From Pseudomonadales bacterium (lineage in GTDB: Bacteria; Pseudomonadota; Gammaproteobacteria; Pseudomonadales; Azotimanducaceae), in NCBI GenBank assembly GCA_041395945.1, contig JAWKZN010000001.1, forward strand, positions 124,001 to 188,000: a DNA stretch of 64,000 nucleotides, given 5' to 3'. Positions within the stretch are counted from its first letter, which is position 1, and every line of letters starts with the position of its first letter. This document shows, piece by piece, positions 1-7,712 of this stretch. The position numbers and the translations under genes are program-made. The notes under the pieces are model-generated. The model saw only the letters and a program-made list of their open reading frames with translations, did not search any database and was not told the origin of the DNA.

Positions 1-1259
1 CGCAGCAGGCTCTGGCGCTCCAGCACCGTCTCGGCGATGTCGTATTCCTGGTGCTTGGTCAGCGCGTCGGCGTAGAGCATCGCCAGGGGCGGATTATCCG
101 GGTTCAACAGGAGCTGACGCTCGAGCAGAGACAGGGACTGCTCCAGGCGCCCTGCAGCGGTGAGCAGTTCGGCATAGGCGGCGACGAACAGCAGCCGATC
201 CGGATTGCGGGTAAACAGGGAATCGGCAATGGGGAGGGCCTCATCGTGCTTGCCCGCGCGGCTCAGCGCCAGGGCCAGGCCGTACTGGGCGGGGCCGGAA
301 TCCGGATCGTCGTTGACCTGTTTGCGGTAGTCCTTCACCGCGGCCTCCGGGCTTGCCGCGTAGTGCACCTTGGCGCGTACCCGGGCGAGGGTGTAGTCAG
401 GCGCATCCGGGTAGGCGCGCTGGGGATACTTCATGGCCTGGGTTTTCGCATCGGCGATGCGGGTTTCCGTGAGCGGGTGGGTGAGCAGAAACTCGGGCGG
501 CTTGCTCGTGTAGCGGTAGGCGCGGTTCATGGCATCGAACATCCGGGCCATGCCCTGGGGATCCATGTCTGAATTGACCAGGGTATTCATGCCGATCCGA
601 TCAGCTTCAGTCTCCCGGGAGCGGCTGTACTGCAGTTGCGCGGACTGGGCGGCCGCCTGGGAGGCGGAAATCGCAGCGATACCGGCGTCTCCGCCAGCCG
701 CCATACCGACCATGATGGCTGCGACCAGAGACGCCAGGGTGGGCAGCATCTGGGCCCGCTGTTCTTCCACACCCCGGGCGAAGTGCCGCTGGCTGAGGTG
801 AGCCAGCTCGTGTGCGATCACGGAGGAGTATTCGTGGACATCCTCGGCGTACAGCATCAGACCGAGATTGATGCCGACCACGCCCCCGGGTGCGGCGAAA
901 GCATTCACCGCCGGGGAGTCTATGAGCACCACTTCGAGGACTTTTTCCCGCAGCTCGGAATGCTGGGCGAGGTTGGCGATCTGGTTGCTGACGTAGTACT
1001 TGAGAATCGGATCGCGGATGGTGGGCAGCACCGCGTGAATCTGTTTCAGGAAATTGCGACCGATTTCCTTTTCCAGGGCGGGCGAGATCAGCCGCGACGC
1101 GCCGTCGCCCAGTACTGGCAGATCGTTGGCCGGATTCGAGGCGGCGGGTGCGCCGGAGGCCGCCGTGGGGCCCGCGCACAGCAGGATAAGCGTGGTGATC
1201 CAGGCGAGATTCCAGCGCGGAAGGCGCCGGCGGCGGGCGTTATTCAGCTGGAAATTCAT
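1..1259 (-). CDS. bepA: BepA-like M48 metalloprotease with TPR tail (partial)
   Basis: Periplasmic zinc metalloprotease that, in the BepA family, assists or degrades stalled outer-membrane beta-barrel proteins and LptD. Reading the minus strand from 1259 gives a signal-peptide-like N-terminus (basic residues, then WITTLILLCAG), the zinc site HELAH at about residues 150-154, the third-ligand region SRETEAD near 218, and TPR-like helices after about residue 300 (QYGLALALSRAGKHDEALP). The frame is open to base 1, so the C-terminus lies outside the window; about 419 codons are visible. Start 1259 is preferred; an in-frame ATG at 1271 is possible. It is divergent from tusA, and a long hairpin lies between them. 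Family assignment is firm. Confidence 0.88.
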   Translation of the reverse strand, partial: MNFQLNNARRRRLPRWNLAWITTLILLCAGPTAASGAPAASNPANDLPVLGDGASRLISPALEKEIGRNFLKQIHAVLPTIRDPILKYYVSNQIANLAQHSELREKVLEVVLIDSPAVNAFAAPGGVVGINLGLMLYAEDVHEYSSVIAHELAHLSQRHFARGVEEQRAQMLPTLASLVAAIMVGMAAGGDAGIAAISASQAAAQSAQLQYSRSRETEADRIGMNTLVNSDMDPQGMARMFDAMNRAYRYTSKPPEFLLTHPLTETRIADAKTQAMKYPQRAYPDAPDYTLARVRAKVHYAASPEAAVKDYRKQVNDDPDSGPAQYGLALALSRAGKHDEALPIADSLFTRNPDRLLFVAAYAELLTAAGRLEQSLSLLERQLLLNPDNPPLAMLYADALTKHQEYDIAETVLERQSLL

Positions 1260-1313
1260 GCGGGCGATCATACTGCATGGACGTGTGGCGGGCAGGAAAA
1301 GTTCAAAACCAGT

Positions 1314-1362
1314 GGAACCTCCGGCTAAGTCGCCGCACCGCAGCGACTTAGCCGGAGGTTCC
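1314..1362. repeat. Perfect 20-bp inverted repeat, 9-nt loop
   Basis: Arms at 1314-1333 and 1343-1362 are exact reverse complements, separated by 9 nt. There is no T-tract on either side. The element sits between the divergent starts of bepA and tusA, so it is not placed as a normal terminator for either gene. It could be a regulatory hairpin in a 5' leader or a dispersed palindromic repeat. Confidence 0.85.
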
Positions 1363-1395
1363 CTAGTATGATTGCGCGACCAGCCAGGATTAGAA

Positions 1396-1641
1396 ATGGT
1401 CGATTCCTCTGCCGATACACCGCTGCTGCTCGATGTCACCGGTCTGAACTGCCCGATGCCGCTGTTGAAGGCCAAAAAAGCGCTCAATTCGCTGCCCCCG
1501 GCGGGGCTGCTCAGGGTACTGGCCACGGATCCGGGCTCTGTGCGGGATTTTGAGACTTTCACCCGGCAGAGCGGCCATGAACTGCTCGAATCGAGCCGGG
1601 ACGGCGATACGTTCGTGTATCTGCTGCGCAAAAAAGGCTGA
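1396..1641 (+). CDS. tusA: TusA-family sulfurtransferase
   Basis: Small sulfur-carrier protein of 81 residues. The family hallmark CPMP is present (GLNCPMPLLKAKKAL) near residue 20; the first Cys carries the persulfide used in tRNA 2-thiouridine synthesis and related sulfur relay. The ATG at 1396 follows an AGGA motif at 6-nt spacing, so it is preferred over the upstream in-frame TTG at 1372. It is followed 8 nt later by the PerM-like gene. The order bepA-tusA-perM matches, from memory, that in Pseudomonas. Confidence in family is high; the exact sulfur acceptor is inferred. Confidence 0.87.
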   Translation: MVDSSADTPLLLDVTGLNCPMPLLKAKKALNSLPPAGLLRVLATDPGSVRDFETFTRQSGHELLESSRDGDTFVYLLRKKG

Positions 1642-1649
1642 GATCGGCA

Positions 1650-2765
1650 ATGCGTTTTCTGGAAATCATCGGTGGCTGGATCAATCGGCATTTCTCAAAT
1701 GAGGATGCCATCTATCTCATCGTCTTCCTGGTCATCGGTTTTACGATACTGGTGGTGCTTGGCGAAGTACTGGCGCCGGTGCTCACGGGTCTGGTGCTGG
1801 CATTCGTGCTCCAGGGCCTCGTCAAACGATTAAGAGCGATGCAAGTTCCGGAACCCATCGCGGTCGGACTGAGCTATATCGCCTTTCTCGGCGCCATGCT
1901 GGCCGGACTGCTGTTTGTGTTGCCCCTTGTCTGGCAGCAGCTGGTCGCGCTGCGCGCGGCAGTGCCGAACATCGTCACGCGACTTCAGGAAATGCTGCGC
2001 GAACTCCCGGAGGTGGCGCCGGGATTCGTGACCGCCGAACAGGTGAACCAGTGGCTCGACCTGGCAACTCATGAGATCGGCAGTGTCAGCGGCTCGCTGC
2101 TGAACACACTGGTGAATCAGGTGCCTTCGGTGATCGCGCTGCTGATCTATCTGGTGCTGGTGCCGATATCGGTGTTCTTCTTTCTGAAGGATCGGCGGCA
2201 GCTGATGGACTGGTTTCTGTCGCTGCTCCCGGCTGAGCGGCCCCTGCTCAACCAGGTAGGTGGCGAGATGAACAGGCAACTGGCCAACTATGTGCGCGGC
2301 AAGTTCATCGAGATTCTGATTGTGGGTGCCGTCACCTTTGTGACTTTCCGCCTGCTGGGCCTCAACTATGCCGCACTGCTGGGACTGATTGTCGGGCTCT
2401 CGGTGCTCATTCCCTTCGTCGGTGCTGCGGTGGTGACGATCCCCGTAGCGCTGGTTGCGGTCTTTCAGTTCGGCTGGACCTGGGAAATGGGCACCGTGAT
2501 GATCGCCTACGGCATCATTCAGGCCCTGGACGGCAACGTGCTGGTACCACTGCTGTTTTCTGAGGCGGTGGATCTGCATCCGATCACGATCATCACAGCC
2601 GTGCTGGCTTTTGGCGGTCTGTGGGGTGTGTGGGGGGTATTCTTCGCCATTCCGCTCGCCACGCTGGTCAAAGCCATCTATAACGCCTGGCCCCGGCACG
2701 ATATGGTGGCAGAAGGCGGTGATTTACGGACGGAAACTGACGGTCAATCCGCGGCTGCGCCTTGA
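1650..2765 (+). CDS. perM: AI-2E family transporter (PerM-like permease)
   Basis: Inner-membrane protein of 371 residues, the usual length for the AI-2E transporter/PerM family. Hydrophobic segments appear near residues 22-65, 70-90, 155-180 and several between about 215 and 340, separated by an amphipathic middle region (LQEMLRELPEVAPGF). The conserved family block PISVFFFLKDRR lies near residue 172, and the C-terminal part contains the typical LVPLLFSEAVDLHP segment. The substrate of the PerM subfamily is not established; the name does not imply AI-2 export here. Starts 8 nt after tusA and is probably co-transcribed with it. Confidence 0.85.
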   Translation: MRFLEIIGGWINRHFSNEDAIYLIVFLVIGFTILVVLGEVLAPVLTGLVLAFVLQGLVKRLRAMQVPEPIAVGLSYIAFLGAMLAGLLFVLPLVWQQLVALRAAVPNIVTRLQEMLRELPEVAPGFVTAEQVNQWLDLATHEIGSVSGSLLNTLVNQVPSVIALLIYLVLVPISVFFFLKDRRQLMDWFLSLLPAERPLLNQVGGEMNRQLANYVRGKFIEILIVGAVTFVTFRLLGLNYAALLGLIVGLSVLIPFVGAAVVTIPVALVAVFQFGWTWEMGTVMIAYGIIQALDGNVLVPLLFSEAVDLHPITIITAVLAFGGLWGVWGVFFAIPLATLVKAIYNAWPRHDMVAEGGDLRTETDGQSAAAP

Positions 2766-2828
2766 GGTGCCGGTCCCGCGCCAGTAACATCCTGCCGGTT
2801 TCACACTTCCACCGGAACAGGACAGCTG

Positions 2829-3707
2829 ATGTTGAGGGGTAGCCTCGTCGCCTTGATCACACCGATGCACGATGACGGCAGCATCGACTGGGCGGCGCTG
2901 GAGCGGCTGGTCGGCTGGCATCTCGCGGAAGGCACCCACGGTATCGTGCCGGTGGGAACAACGGGAGAATCCGCGACGCTGAATGTGGACGAGCATCTTC
3001 AGGTGATCGAGAAGGTGGTGGAACTCGTCGGAGGACGGGTGCCTGTAGTCGCCGGTACCGGTGCCAATGCCACCGCGGAAGCCATTCACCTCACCCGGGA
3101 AGCGCAGGGTGCCGGTGTGGATGCCTGTCTGGTGGTGACACCTTATTACAACAAGCCGACCCAGGAAGGACTCTTCCGGCATTACATGGCCATTGCGGAG
3201 GCGACTGAAGTACCACTGGTGCTCTACAACGTGCCGCCCCGCACGGCTTGTGACATGTCTGCACACACGGTCGGCCGGCTCGCGGTTCATCCCCGTATCG
3301 TCGCCATCAAGGAAGCCTGCGGCAGAGTCGAGCGGGTGAGCGAAATCCGCCAGGCGGTACCCGAGGACTTCGTGATCCTCTCCGGAGAAGATGCTCAGAC
3401 ACTCGACATGATGAAGCTCGGCGCGGTGGGCACCATCTCGGTGACCGCTAATGTGCTGCCGGCTCTCATGGCGAAATTCTGTGAGGCGTTCCTGGCGGGG
3501 AACAAATCGGAAGCCGAGCGGCTCGATGCGGTGCTGCAGCCGATCCACGAAATTCTTTTTGTGGAATCCAGCCCGCAACCCACCAAATGGGCGCTGTACG
3601 AAATGGGCAGAGCCGAACGGGGTATCCGTCTGCCGTTGATCGAACTTTCTGAGAAACACCGGCCGGAGCTGGTTCGTCGTCTCCGGGCGGCAGGAGCCAT
3701 GGCATGA
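2829..3707 (+). CDS. dapA: 4-hydroxy-tetrahydrodipicolinate synthase
   Basis: Condenses pyruvate with aspartate semialdehyde in the first committed step of lysine and meso-diaminopimelate synthesis; cytosolic. The 292-residue length is standard. Visible signatures are PVGTTGES near residue 40, the family pattern YYNKPTQEG, the catalytic Tyr133 (VLYNVPPRT) and the Schiff-base Lys161 (VAIKEACGR). These positions equal those of the E. coli enzyme. The last codons overlap the bamC start by 4 nt (ATGA), which indicates translational coupling. Recalled gene order in Pseudomonas has bcp and gcvR between perM and dapA; they are absent here. Confidence 0.95.
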   Translation: MLRGSLVALITPMHDDGSIDWAALERLVGWHLAEGTHGIVPVGTTGESATLNVDEHLQVIEKVVELVGGRVPVVAGTGANATAEAIHLTREAQGAGVDACLVVTPYYNKPTQEGLFRHYMAIAEATEVPLVLYNVPPRTACDMSAHTVGRLAVHPRIVAIKEACGRVERVSEIRQAVPEDFVILSGEDAQTLDMMKLGAVGTISVTANVLPALMAKFCEAFLAGNKSEAERLDAVLQPIHEILFVESSPQPTKWALYEMGRAERGIRLPLIELSEKHRPELVRRLRAAGAMA

Positions 3708-4807
3708 GAAACCTGGCAATAGTGGCAGCGATGCTGTCTGGTCTCAGCGCCTGCAGCTGGTTCAACGACGACAAAGGCTTTTTCGTGAATCGCGGCGACG
3801 ACTACATCACCACAACCGAAAACCATGATCTGGTGGTGCCTTCCGATCTGAACAGCGCAAAGGTCGCCGATCCCTTCCCGGTACCGCGTATACCCAACCA
3901 GGTAAATGCCGAGTTCTATCCCGATCAACCGCCGCAACCGGACGCGATCTATGCCAGCGATAACCGGGACGAAGTGCGCATCCAGCGTCTGGGTGAGCGG
4001 CGCTGGCTGGCAGTACCGGAAGCACCCACCACAGTGTGGCCGAAAGTGAAACAGTTTCTGGCGGAGAACGGGGTAGGTATCGCGGCGGAAGTTTCGAGTC
4101 AGGGCAGGATCGACACCGAATGGCTCGAAATCAGCGATCGACAGTACCGGGACATCATCCGCAGCATACTGCGCGATGATCGCAGCGACGCCAGCATCAG
4201 CGAGGGTCGCGATCGACTGCTCATCCGGGTCGAGCCCGGTCTGCGGGAGCTGACGTCGGAAATCCACCTGCGCTATGAAAACGATGGTCTTGCACCGCCG
4301 CGGTATGGGGTGATCGATCTCAATGAGATGCAATCCCTGGTGCCGGAGGTCGAAGTCGACATGCTCAACGAGATCGGCGCCTATATCGCCGCGCGGGTAT
4401 CCGAGCAGACCATCTCGATGGTGGCCCAGGAGATTAAAGGCGGCATCAAATCTGAACTCGGGCGGGATGCCAGTGGTGAGCCTGCGTTGAATCTCCGCCT
4501 CGATCAGGAACGGGCCTGGGCGACAATCGGCCAGGCGCTCTCACGGGCGGAAGTCGAAGTGATCAGTCTCGACGAAGACACAGGCATCTACGAAGTCAGT
4601 ATTCCCGATAAGGCACTGACCGGCGAGCAGCGCGGCTGGCTGGCCGGCCTGTTCGGTGGCGGGAAGAAGAAGTATGAACTGCAGCTGCACCTGGCCAGGA
4701 CATCCGATACCATTTTCCAGGTGACGGTACAGGACGACAAAGCCAGGCCACTGGACCGGGAATTCAGTCAGCAGGTGCTCAGCATGCTGCGCGAGTTCTC
4801 CAGCTGA
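3704..4807 (+). CDS. bamC: Outer-membrane assembly lipoprotein BamC
   Basis: Accessory lipoprotein of the BAM complex that inserts beta-barrel proteins. The N-terminus has a short signal peptide with lipobox LSAC (Cys17), followed by the unstructured family segment containing VVPSDL and VPRIPNQ, and two helix-grip domains (about residues 110-225 and 260-365; KYELQLHLAR in the second). Length 367 is typical. Its position directly behind dapA (historically dapX/nlpB) supports the call. The stop overlaps the next start by 1 nt. Identity is based on lipobox, motif order and synteny. Confidence 0.9.
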   Translation: MRNLAIVAAMLSGLSACSWFNDDKGFFVNRGDDYITTTENHDLVVPSDLNSAKVADPFPVPRIPNQVNAEFYPDQPPQPDAIYASDNRDEVRIQRLGERRWLAVPEAPTTVWPKVKQFLAENGVGIAAEVSSQGRIDTEWLEISDRQYRDIIRSILRDDRSDASISEGRDRLLIRVEPGLRELTSEIHLRYENDGLAPPRYGVIDLNEMQSLVPEVEVDMLNEIGAYIAARVSEQTISMVAQEIKGGIKSELGRDASGEPALNLRLDQERAWATIGQALSRAEVEVISLDEDTGIYEVSIPDKALTGEQRGWLAGLFGGGKKKYELQLHLARTSDTIFQVTVQDDKARPLDREFSQQVLSMLREFSS

Positions 4808-5616
4808 TGCGGTTCGCCTCGCTCGGCAGCGGCAGCCGGGGTAATGGCACCCTCATCGAGATGGGCGGCGAACGGATTCTGGTGGATTGCGGATTCACGC
4901 TGAAGCAGGCGGAAGCGCGCCTTGCAAGACTGGATCTCAAGGGTGCGGATATCTCTGCAGTGCTGGTTACCCATGAACACAGTGATCACGCAGGCGGTGT
5001 CGCTGCCCTCGCCTACAAGTATGCGCTGCCGGTGTTCGCATCCTTCGGAACGCTCAAGGCATCGAGCGGTGGTGGTACACCGCTGCTCGGTAAACCCATC
5101 AACTCCCACAGTCCTTTCGAGATCGGCGCTGTTACCGTCCACCCGGTGGTGGTTCCCCACGATGCGAGGGAGCCGACCCAGTTTGTTTTCGAAAATGCCG
5201 GCTGCCGCTTCGGGGTGGTTTCCGATCTGGGCCATGTCACGTCCTTTGTCACCGCTGCGTACCAGCGCCTCGACGGTCTGCTGATGGAAGCCAACTACGA
5301 TGAGCAGATGCTCATGCGCGGTCGCTATCCCGCATCGGTAAAACGGCGCATCGCCAGTGAACTGGGGCATCTGTCCAATCCGCAGTCGGTCGCCTTCCTC
5401 GAGGCGGTTGCTCACGACCAGCTTGAAGTCCTGGTGGGGCATATCAGCCAGGAAAACAACCACCTCGATCTGCTCGAGGCCGCCTTCGCACCACTGCGCA
5501 GCCGGGTCAGACAGCTGCGCTTTGCCAGTCAGGATCAGGGCGCGGACTGGATCACCGTTACCGCAATCGACGAACCAGCCCCGGAACGACCGGAACCGAT
5601 ACTTGAACTCAACTGA
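4807..5616 (+). CDS. MBL-fold metallohydrolase (YycJ/VicX-like)
   Basis: Metallo-beta-lactamase-fold hydrolase of 269 residues. The metal-binding motif THEHSDH is at residues 55-61, with further likely ligands in VVPHDA, SDLGHV and the C-terminal VGHISQENN. The N-terminal FASLGSGSRGN resembles the YycJ/VicX group, for which exonuclease-type activity is known in some members. The start overlaps the bamC stop by 1 nt (TGATG), so it is the last gene of the dapA-bamC operon. In Pseudomonas purC usually follows, as I recall; here the tRNA gene follows instead. The substrate is unknown. Confidence 0.85.
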   Translation: MRFASLGSGSRGNGTLIEMGGERILVDCGFTLKQAEARLARLDLKGADISAVLVTHEHSDHAGGVAALAYKYALPVFASFGTLKASSGGGTPLLGKPINSHSPFEIGAVTVHPVVVPHDAREPTQFVFENAGCRFGVVSDLGHVTSFVTAAYQRLDGLLMEANYDEQMLMRGRYPASVKRRIASELGHLSNPQSVAFLEAVAHDQLEVLVGHISQENNHLDLLEAAFAPLRSRVRQLRFASQDQGADWITVTAIDEPAPERPEPILELN

Positions 5617-5667
5617 AGATCCCTGTTCAATCCGCGCCTTAAAACCGCAGTCTCAATCCAGTCTCCC

Positions 5668-5755
5668 GGAGAGGTGACCGAGAGGTCGAAGGTGCCTGAC
5701 TCGAAATCAGGTGACCCGCAAGGGTCCGTGGGTTCGAATCCCACCCTCTCCGCCA
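5668..5755 (+). tRNA. serU: tRNA-Ser (anticodon CGA)
   Basis: Class II tRNA of 88 nt including an encoded 3' CCA. The acceptor stem pairs GGAGAGG (5668-5674) with CCTCTCC (5745-5751), followed by discriminator G and CCA. The anticodon stem is CCTGA/TCAGG around loop CTCGAAA; anticodon CGA is at 5702-5704, which reads UCG. A variable arm and the TTCGAAT T-loop are present. Accessory DNA begins directly downstream, a common arrangement at tRNA integration sites. Confidence 0.95.
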
Positions 5756-6130
5756 TACCATTTCTCAACACATTGTTTTAGTTCGATTTTTATATGGGCG
5801 GCCGTTTTCTCCATCCAGGCATCCCTGCAAGATTGCGCAAGGCAGACTTCGTGTGCCTCTACTCGGAATCGTAAATGCCAGCGGACTGGCGATGCTGTCT
5901 GTTCGAGCGGCCGTTTGTCGTCCATCTGGTTGTTAGGCACACTCAGGTCATCGCGCAGACACAAGGACCACCGCGTTGAACGGTGCGGCGATACATGCTG
6001 CGATCATTACCTTCACAGTCTCTATGCCGGTTACCGCCATCGAGAATTCGCCGAATGTGTTCCAGGTGCAAGGTACGTTCAAGCCGTCAGGCGTCGCATA
6101 GCCGTGCGTTTTAGGCCATTTCGGTAGCCG
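5756..6130. other. Gene-free stretch behind the tRNA
   Basis: About 375 bp with no convincing gene. The start is AT-richer than the flanks. A 41-codon frame with a TTG start at 5976 and AAGGA upstream is visible but matches nothing I recognise. No direct copy of the tRNA 3' end was seen by eye. Confidence 0.4.
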
Positions 6131-6235
6131 ATGGAGCTCATCCTGACGAGTGATTTCCCCAACTGCGCCAGTCAGGAGGTGCTGGAGACATTAGAAGCTG
6201 AGAAAGGGATGCGCGTTGCGTGGATAGCCCCTTCT
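6131..6235 (+). pseudogene. Possible peptidase-S51-like N-terminal remnant
   Basis: The first 35 or so codons read MELILTSDFP...MRVAWIAPSF, resembling the N-terminus of the peptidase E/S51 (class I amidotransferase-like) family, with a first beta strand followed by a helix and a second strand. After that the frame loses any resemblance and the DNA becomes a LysE-type sequence in another frame. I read it as the front end of a gene cut off by a deletion that joined it to the neighbouring transporter remnant. The family call is by resemblance only and is weak. Confidence 0.35.
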
Positions 6236-6527
6236 TTCGCTCACTCGGACCTGGCAGGCATTCCGCGCAGCGCCAAACACCGGTTCGGATTACGAAGAGG
6301 CCAAACTGACAGCCCGGGAGTTGTACCTTCGCAGGGTGATTATGAAGGTATCAAATCCCAAGGTTGCGATTTTCTTCCTGGCCTTTCTGCCTCAGTTCGC
6401 GGAGCCGGTAAATGGTTCCGTGCCTGAGCAGATCATCATTCTCGGAGCATTATTTATGGCCTCCGCGTTTGTGGTTTTCGCAGCGATTGCGTGGCGTCGC
6501 CTCAAATTTGGCAACGCGCGCCGTTGA
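6231..6527 (+). pseudogene. LysE/RhtB-type exporter remnant
   Basis: Reading in the frame that ends at 6527 gives TWQAFRAA, then a linker, then NPKVAIFFLAFLPQF, which is the signature block of LysE/RhtB amino-acid exporters, followed by a membrane segment (ILGALFMASAFVVFAAIAW). The N-terminal half (two or three membrane segments) and the usual C-terminal segment are missing: about 95 codons remain of the roughly 205 usual for the family. No proper start is visible; the TTG at 6321 is only where an open frame can begin. It is probably non-functional and overlaps the S51-like remnant at its front edge. Confidence 0.65.
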
Positions 6528-6529
6528 AA

Positions 6530-7147
6530 ATGCCGGGTGTGCAAGCACATTGGCAGGGACCTGGGCTGGAGGCCTGGGAAGCATGGTCACCGCGTCAAGT
6601 GTCCCGGATCCTGGGTTCGGCCACGCCCGTGTGGTGCGTCGTCGGCGGCTGGGCAATTGATCTTTGGCTTGGCCGGGTGACGCGTCCCCATTCCGACATA
6701 GAGATCGCGGCTCCCCGGAGTGACTTCGTCGAGCTGCGCAGGTTCTTTGAACCAGGCTATCGCCTCTACGCAGTGGGTGACGGGGAATCATTCGGACTCG
6801 ATGGAAATCAGCCGATGCCCTCCGAAAAACACCAATGCTGGATTGCGGATTCCACCGCTGGCAGGTGGCGCCTTGATCTGATGCTCGAACCGGGTGACTC
6901 CCAGACCTGGGTATGCCGCCGGGACGAGCGCATCAAGGAGCCCAGAGGACGCATGATCGACCGTAGCGACGGTATCCCCTTCCTGAAGCCGGAAGGTGTA
7001 CTGCTCTACAAGGCTAAAGCACACCGTGCCAAAGACCAGGCGGACTTCGAGTCATGCCTGCCGCACCTGTCCCCCGCTGCCCGATCGTGGCTGGCTACTT
7101 ACCTGTCGCTGGTTCAACCGGGGCATCAATGGCTGGATGCGCTGTAG
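6530..7147 (+). CDS. Nucleotidyltransferase-fold protein (aminoglycoside adenylyltransferase-like)
   Basis: Protein of 205 residues from the ATG at 6530. The segment VWCVVGGWAIDLWLGR followed by RPHSDIEIAAPR matches the N-terminal nucleotidyltransferase motif of the minimal and ANT(2'')-like families (GG, then D-x-E/D metal ligands). RWRLDLMLEP supplies the likely third acidic residue, and the later FLKPEGVLLYKAK with KDQADF is common to these proteins. The ATG was chosen over the GTG at 6491 because that would overlap the transporter remnant. Resistance activity cannot be inferred; many relatives are uncharacterised. It lies in the tRNA-linked accessory strip. Confidence 0.75.
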   Translation: MPGVQAHWQGPGLEAWEAWSPRQVSRILGSATPVWCVVGGWAIDLWLGRVTRPHSDIEIAAPRSDFVELRRFFEPGYRLYAVGDGESFGLDGNQPMPSEKHQCWIADSTAGRWRLDLMLEPGDSQTWVCRRDERIKEPRGRMIDRSDGIPFLKPEGVLLYKAKAHRAKDQADFESCLPHLSPAARSWLATYLSLVQPGHQWLDAL

Positions 7148-7378
7148 TAGAAGGTGCGATCGGAAGGACTTGTCACGAGACAATTGATATGAGCATCCCC
7201 ACCCTTATGAAGATGGCATGGCAGACATCGCGGTCTGGTCTCAAAAAGCTGATCCGGCCATCCAGCCGGCTGCGGCATCCGGAGTGGAACGGGACTGTCG
7301 TCGAGTGCTTCCGGCGGGTGAGTTCCTGCGCCCTGTGTACTAAGGTAGAGCACGGTTTCACTGTGGGAGGGAGTGAAG

Positions 7379-7693
7379 ATGGCAAAATATCTCTTTGTGT
7401 ATCACGGCGGCGGCATGCCCGAATCCGAAAAAGCGGCGGCGGAAGCCATGGCAGCCTGGGGTAACTGGTTCGGTTCGATGGGTGGCGATGTAGTCGACGG
7501 CGGCAACCCGGTGGGGCAATCCACCACCGTGCAGGCCGACGGCTCGGTAGTCGACAATGGCGGCAGCAATCCGACCACCGGCTATAGCGTGATCGAAGCG
7601 AAAGATCTCAAGGATGCGATTGCGAAGGCGAAGGGTTGCCCGATTCTCGCCAGCGGCGGATCCGTCGAGGTGGCTGAGACCTTCGATCCTTAG
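7379..7693 (+). CDS. YCII-domain protein
   Basis: Small cytosolic protein of 104 residues. The opening AKYLFVYHGG and the C-terminal GGSVEVAETFDP resemble the YCII-related/DGPF family, whose members have a ferredoxin-like fold. Their biochemical roles are mostly unknown; some accompany sigma factors, but none is adjacent here. The ATG at 7379 has a strong ribosome site (GGGAGGG) 8-9 nt upstream, preferred over the GTG at 7373. About 230 bp without genes precede it. A lone gene at the edge of the accessory strip. Confidence 0.72.
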   Translation: MAKYLFVYHGGGMPESEKAAAEAMAAWGNWFGSMGGDVVDGGNPVGQSTTVQADGSVVDNGGSNPTTGYSVIEAKDLKDAIAKAKGCPILASGGSVEVAETFDP

Positions 7694-7712
7694 CTGAGGC
7701 CGATCCGGACGG

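Noticed and set aside
5535..5964. Minus-strand reading frames over the tRNA gene that read GGEGGIRTHGPLRVT and AERVGFEPT
   Set aside because: This is the well-known false protein produced by translating tRNA-Ser antisense; the DNA is a complete tRNA.
6530..7147. Clinical aminoglycoside resistance gene
   Set aside because: Only the nucleotidyltransferase motif is shared; similarity to named resistance genes cannot be shown by eye.
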